Positions 57,151 through 64,000 of a DNA stretch of 64,000 nucleotides are shown here, piece after piece. The DNA is from Symbiodinium natans. Its lineage: Eukaryota; Sar; Dinophyceae; Suessiales; Symbiodiniaceae. Where the stretch lies: positions 149,252 to 213,251 of the forward strand of contig CAJNDS010002410.1 of assembly GCA_905221605.1 (NCBI GenBank). Direction: 5' to 3'. The notes beneath the pieces are model-generated. The model had not been told where the DNA came from. It saw only the letters and a list, made by a program, of their open reading frames with translations, and ran no database searches. Every line of letters starts with the position of its first letter. Position 1 is the first letter of the stretch. Made by a program: the position numbers and the translations under genes.

Positions 57151-57486
57151 GCTAAGGGCAAAGGAGGTTAACGACTTGTTCTAGTTCCCTTGGGGTCTCG
57201 AGACCTGACTGCAATCCCGCCCTTGTAAGGCCAGCTGTCTCTCCTGGTCTCCCTGGCCATGCTCTTATCGCACTCTAAGTGGCTCAAGCTGCAAAGCCGA
57301 GGCAGCACGCAACCGGCTTTTCTACAACCACTACGACACCACGAAGAGAGACCGGAACACCTAGCATAGGTAGGGACAAAAACGATTGCACTTTCATTGG
57401 GTTGGGGGTGACAGCTTGGCAAAACAACAGCCGACTTCCCTTTTCTTCGCGCTGGGAGCCGGCTGCTTCTCAGGGTATTCCAGCAC

Positions 57487-57585
57487 TCAGCCGAAGGGGT
57501 CGTAGTCCATCTCTTCCTCTTCCGCCTCTTCCTCTTGGTCCTCCTCCTGGATGGTCTTTGGTCTTCTTCTCCTCCTGCTTCAAGA
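57487..57585 (-). CDS. Acidic C-terminal exon
   Basis: The minus strand reads RRRPKTIQEEDQEEEAEEEE then MDYDPFG and a TGA at 57489-57487. A basic patch followed by an acidic tail is common at the end of nuclear proteins. Upstream exons were not identified. Confidence 0.35.
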
Positions 57586-58019
57586 TCTACCCGAATCTAC
57601 CCGTGCGGGACCCTGCTACCTGCAAGCTCGTGCAACCCTGACTCCGGTGTCCTCCGGCGAGGCTTCTCCACCGGTGCTGCCTGGTCGGAACACATAGGGT
57701 GTGCCGGTCTGCCATAGGGATCTGTAGGCTGTAGAGCGATGAGGGACGAGCAAGTAGACACAGGCTCGACAAAGAAAGCCATCAACAACCAGCACGAACA
57801 AACTTTCCATACTGCTCCACCGACAACTGCCATTCGCCGATGATCGACGTCGAGCTTGAGGTGGCGTACAAGCATTGTGAAACTCCGAGGTTCCCGACCC
57901 GCTATTGCGGTGGGATCGGAGGGGTCTAGTGCCTTCGGGTCACGCCTCCCAAAGTTTCCGTCTCCCCAGCGCTCCCGATGCTGCTCAGTCCTTGCTGTTA
58001 GAAGTCTCCCTGTCTACAC

Positions 58020-61000
58020 AGTGGGCCTCAATGGGCTCGCTTCCGCTGCCCTCTTCGATACCCAACCTGCACATTTGGGGTTCAAGGTTTGCGTTTCAAA
58101 GGTAAAGGTGGCGGTTGAGGCTTCTTTCGATGATTTTGGGTTCGAGCTGAGTTCCATGTAGGGCAAGGAAATCCTTGCTGGCCGATGGGCTTACAGTTTG
58201 GCAGCGTCACGGATTCCAGGGCCTCCACCAACCTGTTACACGCATTAATCCTCCCACAAATTCTGTGGCTACGGGCTCGTACGCCTCATTTGTCTCAGCG
58301 CATGAGACTCCGTTAGTTTCTTTGACCTCCGCGACCCTCTCTGTGGCCTGTCGCCGGCGGGCTCCAGCACCTCCTCACCAAAGTTTGGTCAGGGTTGGTG
58401 GGCACATGACGGTGCATGCTCATAGGTCACTCACACACACACGCACACACACAACAGCGCGTTAAAAGCAGAAAGGCAGAAGCCGTCAGAAACCCCAACC
58501 AATCCCGAAGTCTTGATGTCTCAAAGCGTCGCCCCCAACAGCTGGCAAGTGATCGGAGCAACTGAGTTGCCCAGGTTTCTTCCCTACAGCCCTACACATC
58601 AAGCAACTGCATGGCGCAGGTCGAAGCACCGAACCAGGGGCCTCCTCGTCCGCCTCTTTCCGCCGTCTTCGTCCGCCCTGCTGACGCATCGATGGCTGTC
58701 GCTGGAAACTGAGTAGACCCTTTGCATACCTTGTCGACCACATGGCACTAAGACACGAGGACACTAGGAGTCAAAGCCCCAAGCCTACTAGCCCTGAGAC
58801 CGACCTTAACGAAAAGGGGCCCGTAATCGAGATCCCCATGTTGAGATAGTTGAGCGGCACCTCCTCACGCCGGCGCCTCGAACGAGAGGTCACCTCCTCG
58901 CTGGCGGTGACATCCTCCTGGGTTTCTCGCGGGCTTGAGCGCGCAAGCGTCTGTCTCAGCTGTTGTGAAAATTCGGCGGTGGGGGGGGAGACTGCTACAC
59001 AACACATTGCTAGACATTCCAGCTGCGTCAATCTCTTCAACAACAGGTCATGATGAAGCTGAGTGGCCTCCCCTCGGCGCCGACGGGTCCTGAAATACGA
59101 CTGCATGGGGCACGCATGGGCATGCGTTTGAAACATTCGCCTTCCTCTTCATACAGACATGCTCAGGAGGGGGAACAAATTGCACAGTCAGCATCCGAAG
59201 AGCAAAGAAGCTTGCAAGGGCCATATAAAAGGCATGACATGACTGCTATTGTCGGCTCCTGTGGCCGCTTCGAGACTCCTTGGCTGCATCAGGAAAGCAG
59301 TGTGGCCCCTCTCTACCCTGTGCTCCTTTCGGAAACCTTGAACAAAGTACGTACCCGCATGTACTACATGTACCTGCACCTGCAGCCTGCACCTGTCTTG
59401 ACACGAAGTCACGAAGCCGAGAAAACGGAACCCACGGTGTTGACATGGAGGCTGCGTGAAGGGCGCAGGGCCGCTATGTTCACCAAGATGCCGATGTGGC
59501 ATTCGTCTCCTCGCCATCCTGCCATGTGGAGCTTCAGTGCAGGTGCACTGCGAAGGTGTCCCTGCAGGCCTGCCGGCGACGCCGCCGACGCTCTGACTTC
59601 TCTGATGGCTCGGAGACACCCTGGTTGAGTCCGTCAGTGTCCTGTGTGAGGGCTGGGGTTTGGCTCAGCACACGGCCTTCAAGTTCAGATGCTTCGTGTT
59701 CCTTGGGCTTCGAGTACTGGCGCGCAAAACATCATAGCACGCAAAGTCCAGTGAGTGGTATCCACAAGCAGTAGTATGCCCACTCTTTACGCTCCCTACA
59801 ATTTCGGTGTGCAGTCTGAGGCAATCTAGGATCCAGAGATGTGTCACGGGCCTCCTGGTCCGGTTCTGTCAGGCCACCCATCACAGAAAGCAAGTGCCAA
59901 GCCGCCTGTGCCTAAGCCCAGAAACCGAAAGGGGGTTTCCAAAAGTAGGGTAACCCTTTTTACCCACAAAATATTGTAGAATCCCCTTCAGATCAGGACC
60001 CCTAGGGGGGTACCCCGATTCTCGGAAGCCCCGAAATCCCATGCTACCAGCCCATCTGAGACGAAACTCTGCGTCTTCGGGCCTCGGTCTGCATGGGCTC
60101 AGGAGTTTCGTCACTGCTCTCGTCACTCGGGTCCAACCTGCACATTTGGGACGGATGGGTTCTACCCGACATGCAAGATACCTTATCTCAAGCCTTCCCC
60201 CCCACCCACCCCCACTCACCCCAGAAACAGCCACCAAAGTCTCCATCCTTAGCTTTGCTAAAACTCCCCAGCTGCCATGGGCAATGCTCTGCCGAATTTC
60301 CAGCCCTCACCACTGGGCCTCTGGTCGCCGGTCGACTCAGGCACCTCCTGTCCGAAGGCATCAAACGACGCGAGATTCAACCCAAGGAAGAAGGCAATGC
60401 CCAAGAGGCACCAAAGCCTGAGTCTAGGCTTTTTCAAGACTCCCTAATGTGCCCAAAGTCTCCCTTCGTTCAACTTGTTCACACCTCCTCTTCGGCCTTC
60501 CGCCGTCGACTGCGGTCCTGCAGCTATCCGCAAATCTCTGAAGTCTCGGAAGTCTATGGGGCTGTGTGGAACTCTGAAACCGCCCCCCAGACGGAAGGCA
60601 GCTTGTGCACGATCTGAAGTCGGGCTTGCTGCTTCTGCTGCCCTGCAAGCCCCAACCCGCCTACCCCCAGCCAAATCCTATCGGATACCCTCTACCTCCA
60701 GAACGGCACAACCCTCAAGTTCTCGCCGGACGAAAGAACAAGGTGCCCCTCAAAAGATGGAGACGATAAAGCAAGCTTGGAGATGAGAGGCGCCTTTCCC
60801 CGAGCAAAAAGCTACCCTTCTGACCTGTGCATGTACCTATTTATTATTATATCTATACGAATATAATATATGTATACATACATATATACGTGTGTGTGTA
60901 TGTATGTATAAACCACACAGTAGACCAATCCTCGTCGCTGCGCCGATGCCTCGGGCCGGACGTCACCTCCTCCTTGGCGCTGGCGGCATCTTCATCCTCA

Positions 61001-63170
61001 GACTGCTTTAGGGCGCCCACAGGAGTGCGCTGCTCATCGTTCATAGCATTGAAAGAATGGTGCAAGTGATTGAAGTTTGCGAAGCTATTTTTGGCTTGGA
61101 GAAAGGACAGGGCATGCATGCCGAGCATGCGCGGCAATCGCTCTACCCCTTTCCATGCTTTCCATGCATCTCCCAGCTACTTGTATGAATCGAGCTCGGC
61201 TGCTCTTGCGTGCTCAATCATGCTCAATCGTGTTTCTTGGATCACTGCGGCACATGATCGAGCCGAGCTGCCTCCCCCCGGCGCCGACGACTCCTGAAGC
61301 CCAGCGAGCGGTAGAAGCGAAGCACGAGCGAGGAGGTGCAAAGGCGACAGGGCGGATGCGAAGCGCAACCACCACGTTTTGACATTCCAACCCGATGACT
61401 CATGGTTGCAACTCGGACCGGCTCCTGTGGCCACTGCGGGACTCCTCGGCTGCGTCGAGAAACTAAGAAGCCTTCACAAACCTGGCTCTCTTTTTTATTG
61501 CCCTTCACTCACTGGAACTTTGCAAGCCGCGGAGCCAAGCGGCAGGCACAAGGGTCCCATCAGGGCTGTTGACATCGGGGCTTGGCTTACGGGCGCAGGA
61601 ACATCTGAGGACAACCCCTGACAGGGCTCCGATGTGGCCGTCGCATCTTCGCCATCCTGCCCGAGCAGGGGATGGGAGGTGGCCTAACGGCTGGGCTTGC
61701 TAAGCCCTGGCACTCGGAGTTCTTAACTGTTGCAATATGGAGGGCCCGAAAACCAGTGCCACAAAGCATGCTAACAGCTGCTAACAGCTCACAGTACGAC
61801 TTACGACGCATGAGACCACAGGCACCTCTTCGGCCTCCTTGCGGCGTCGCCGTCGACGGCGGCCGCTGAGATCCTGCATGGGCGAAGCGCAGTGCTGTTC
61901 CGTGCCACGTTTTCCCATGGTATCCCCCTCGAACGAGTCGAAGCCGAAAGAGCTCCCTCGGAAAACGCCCCGTCACGCAAGCATGGACGCTGAACGATCC
62001 GGAGCTGACAGTTGGCTTAATTGGGTTGTCCGACCACTGAATCTAAAGACCCCGACTCTCGGGGAAGGCCTATGCGCCGTGCAGCATGTGCGTTTGTATC
62101 ACACGATCTTCAGAACGGGGCCACGAAATCTAGGGGAGCACGGCGAGGACAAGATCGATGCTCAATGCTGCTCCTTTCTATCACAACCTGCCTGTGCCTG
62201 TGAAGCAAACACGACAGGCTCCCAGTAGCTACCTTTCGTGACATGTACCAGTTCAACGAAATCGGGGGGGCTGCAACGCACACATCGTGACAAGCTTAAA
62301 TCAATTTTAAAGCCACACATGTTGGGTGAACCTGGCTTCAAGCTTCCGGCTTCAGGCCTCGTCGAGCTCCGGCGTTCCCCCACTGCTCTCGTCGCTGGCA
62401 GCCAACCTGCTTGCAGCTTCCCTTTTTTTATTCATGTGGAATTTTTGGCGGACCCGGAGAATCGTAGCGAGGTGAAGTGTTTTTACAGGGCCTTGCTGCC
62501 CTGGCCCCAACTCCCCATCAGTCATGTCCGGCCCTCCCCGCCGCCTGTCGTTGTCGGGGTGCTCCTCTGCGTCCTGGTTGCGGGGGGGGGGGGGGAGTGC
62601 GTCGAGACTCTGTGTCTCCAAGGGTCGGAGCCCAAGCGGCCCCTCTTTGCATTTACTCTCGGCATGCTCAAGAGGTTGGGCCTTTCTTTAGATCCATGAC
62701 CTTCTGGAATTCTAGGCGGCACCTCGTCAGCCACCTTCCGCCTCCGCCGTCGGCCGCTGCGACCACCGGGTTCCTGCATGATCGTCGGGGGGCTTTGGCG
62801 ATTGCGGTCCCCGCATTCATCACATGAGCCAGTGGGAACTATTTGGAATCATGTCGCTTCCTTATTATCCTTATTGCTCTACGTTTGAGGAAGGCTTCAC
62901 CGCCTTGAGTCGAGAGGGTCTCTAGAGCCAGCACTCCAACACTGTAGACTACCAGCCGAAGAGCTTCCACAACGCCTCCAGGAGATGGTCTGCGATTTGA
63001 CTTGTTAAGCCCAAACTCTCGAAATGCAAACGTACTGAACTCATCTGGGCTCAAAGTGACACATCAAGACCATACCAAAGGCTCTGAGAATCTTCAGCTT
63101 TCGGGCATCATTGGCCTGAACTGGTTCCGGTGGGGTTCCTTCGCTGCCGTCTTCCTGAATACGTACCGAC
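58020..63170 (-). CDS. Gene region of duplicated Arg-rich and acidic exon cassettes
   Basis: Short minus-strand exon-like pieces recur in the same order about 2.1-2.3 kb apart. Acidic pieces: RLAASDESSGGTPELDEA (62.38 kb), RLDPSDESSDETPEPMQ (60.11 kb), RLGIEEGSGSEPIEA (58.05 kb). Arg-rich: SGRRRRRKVADEVPP (62.74), QDRSRRRKAEEEV (60.51), GGRRRRKEADEEAPG (58.67). Others: LSGRRRRRRRKEAEEVP (61.86) with SEKSERRRRRRQACR (59.58); AEESRSGHRSRSELQ (61.43) with AKESRSGHRSRQ (59.27); FRSRRRRGEAARL (61.28) with FRTRRRRGEATQL (59.08); QDGEDATATSEP (61.64) with QDGEETNATSA (59.50). The encoded protein would alternate RS/R-rich and acidic Ser/Glu blocks, like nuclear RNA-binding or chromatin proteins. Start, stop and splicing are not resolved, and some pieces may be pseudo-exons. 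Confidence 0.45.
58425..58458. repeat. (CA)n microsatellite
   Basis: CACACACACGCACACACACA. Confidence 0.9.
59930..60035. repeat. Dispersed intronic repeat, copy 3 (divergent)
   Basis: Contains GTAGAATCCCCTTC, GACCCCTAGG and GGTACCCCGATT in the order seen at 8585 and 42866, but less well kept. Confidence 0.5.
60838..60912. repeat. TA/TG microsatellite
   Basis: TATATA, then GTGTGTGTATGTATGTA. Confidence 0.85.
60935..61062 (-). CDS. Acidic exon within the cassette region
   Basis: The minus strand reads NDEQRTPVGALKQSEDEDAA continuing SAKEEVTSGPRHRRSDEDW. It pairs with TASEEVTSRSRRRREEV at 58.86-58.92 kb in the lower cassette. Confidence 0.4.
62850..63054 (-). CDS. Unrecognised exon-like segment
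   Basis: The minus strand reads SPDEFSTFAFREFGLNKSNR, then a helical GGVVEALRLVVYSVGVLALE. It may belong to the cassette gene or be a chance frame. Confidence 0.2.
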
Positions 63171-63659
63171 CTGCGCACACCATTTTGTGAGCGCACAAAA
63201 GGGCTCCCAAGCAGCATTTGGGGGGGAAGCCTTTGGAGGACGCGGTGCCCCCTTCACCCGGAGCAGCACATTTGCCCAGATGATTCCTTGTGCATGATGC
63301 TGCATGCCTTGTGCCCTACGACTCCACACAAAGCAGTGTCAGCTACATGCAGCGTAACGACTGTAGTGTGGCAGTGCGGCAGCATGGTGTTTGCCTCCCT
63401 TCCTGGCCCGCTCGTCACCCTCACCCGTGGGCCTGTGGCTGTGCTTGCTCTCTGCCACATCCTGTCCAAGAAGAGGCATTTTAATTCATTTAAGGGAAAC
63501 AAGGGGGTGCCTTCCTTCATTTAAGGCACCAGCACGTGATCCTTGAGCCCCCCACGTTACAAGCTTTGTGGGAAAAAGAATTCCTTTGAACTCTCGGGGC
63601 CCGGCCGTCTCCGGCAAGGGCGGCAAGGACTGGGCGGGTTCGCTCGGGGCAGCCTGGTG

Positions 63660-63800
63660 ACTATACCCTAAACCCTAAACCCTAAACCCTAAACCCTGAA
63701 CCCTAAACCCTAAACCCTAAACCCTTTTGCAACAGGCTTCGTACTTCACCTGGGGTCTGCTCCCACAAAACCCTGAACCCTAAACCCTAAACCAGCGGTA
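63660..63800. repeat. Telomere-type CCCTAAA arrays
   Basis: Two blocks, 63663-63728 (about nine units) and 63768-63793 (about four units), separated by about 40 bases. The sequence continues non-repetitive to 64000, so this is interstitial rather than a chromosome end. Confidence 0.95.
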
Positions 63801-64000
63801 AGGAGGTCAAGATGAAGGCTGAATAAGGCTCCTTTGAGGATCCCCAGCGGTTGCGGGTTGGACGTGCGGGACTGAAGGGTGTGCGCCTTCAAAGTCCACC
63901 CAGCAACCCTGGATGGAGCCCAAGCAAATGACAGATCTTTTTTCAACGTCTCAGATCACGAAGCCATGGAGCCCTGGATCCTAGAATGTTAGACTTCACG

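Noticed and set aside
63660-64000. Chromosome end
   Set aside because: The telomere-type arrays are short and are followed by more than 200 bases of unique sequence.
1-64000. CRISPR arrays, tRNA or rRNA genes, retroelement polymerase motifs
   Set aside because: Looked for regular spaced repeats, cloverleaf-like segments and reverse-transcriptase motifs; none was convincing by eye.

Overview
The window looks like nuclear DNA of a dinoflagellate, most like Symbiodiniaceae. Coding exons are short and GC-rich. Introns start with GC, GA or GT and end in AG, with a G as the first exon base. Blocks of the TTTAGGG telomere-type repeat are scattered inside introns. There are many microsatellites and low-complexity islands. 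No bacterial operons, ribosome binding sites, rRNA, tRNA or CRISPR arrays are visible. I did not see a spliced-leader relic, but I searched only by eye.

Almost every gene I can support lies on the minus strand, so the window reads as one long unidirectional array from right to left. From low to high coordinate it holds: a DUF442-persulfide dioxygenase (ETHE1-type) fusion at 195-1670; a repeat-rich, partly AT-rich gap at about 3.1-6.2 kb; a tryptophanyl-tRNA synthetase with about 25 exons and an N-terminal AlaX-like domain at 6237-13316; a GT25-type glycosyltransferase fragment at 14.3-15.0 kb; a MORN-repeat gene at 19.4-21.3 kb with unassigned exons upstream of it; a polyglutamine coiled-coil protein at 25365-27887 sitting 56 bases from an EF-hand protein at 27944-30848; orphan exons at 31-34.4 kb; a low-complexity island at 34.6-36.9 kb (polyG, AT microsatellite, A/T-rich inverted repeats); weak methyltransferase-like and SRCR-like exons at 38.5-39.7 kb; a cyclic-nucleotide-gated-type channel at 44013-45785; a zinc-ribbon coiled-coil protein at 45980-47503; a secreted sialidase-like protein at 49998-51854; a UBA-like protein and an unrecognised multi-exon gene at 53.7-56.2 kb; and a 58-63 kb region built from duplicated exon cassettes that encode Arg-rich and acidic motifs.

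The genes do not form one pathway. They look like unrelated housekeeping (tRNA charging, sulfide oxidation), signalling (EF-hand, channel) and structural or unknown genes sharing one direction, as expected of a dinoflagellate tandem array. The large single ORFs (polyQ, EF-hand, channel, zinc-ribbon, sialidase) have few or no introns, while the synthetase has an intron roughly every 50 coding bases. Gene models were spliced by eye and by matching family sequences, so exon edges outside the synthetase, the dioxygenase and the EF-hand gene are approximate.
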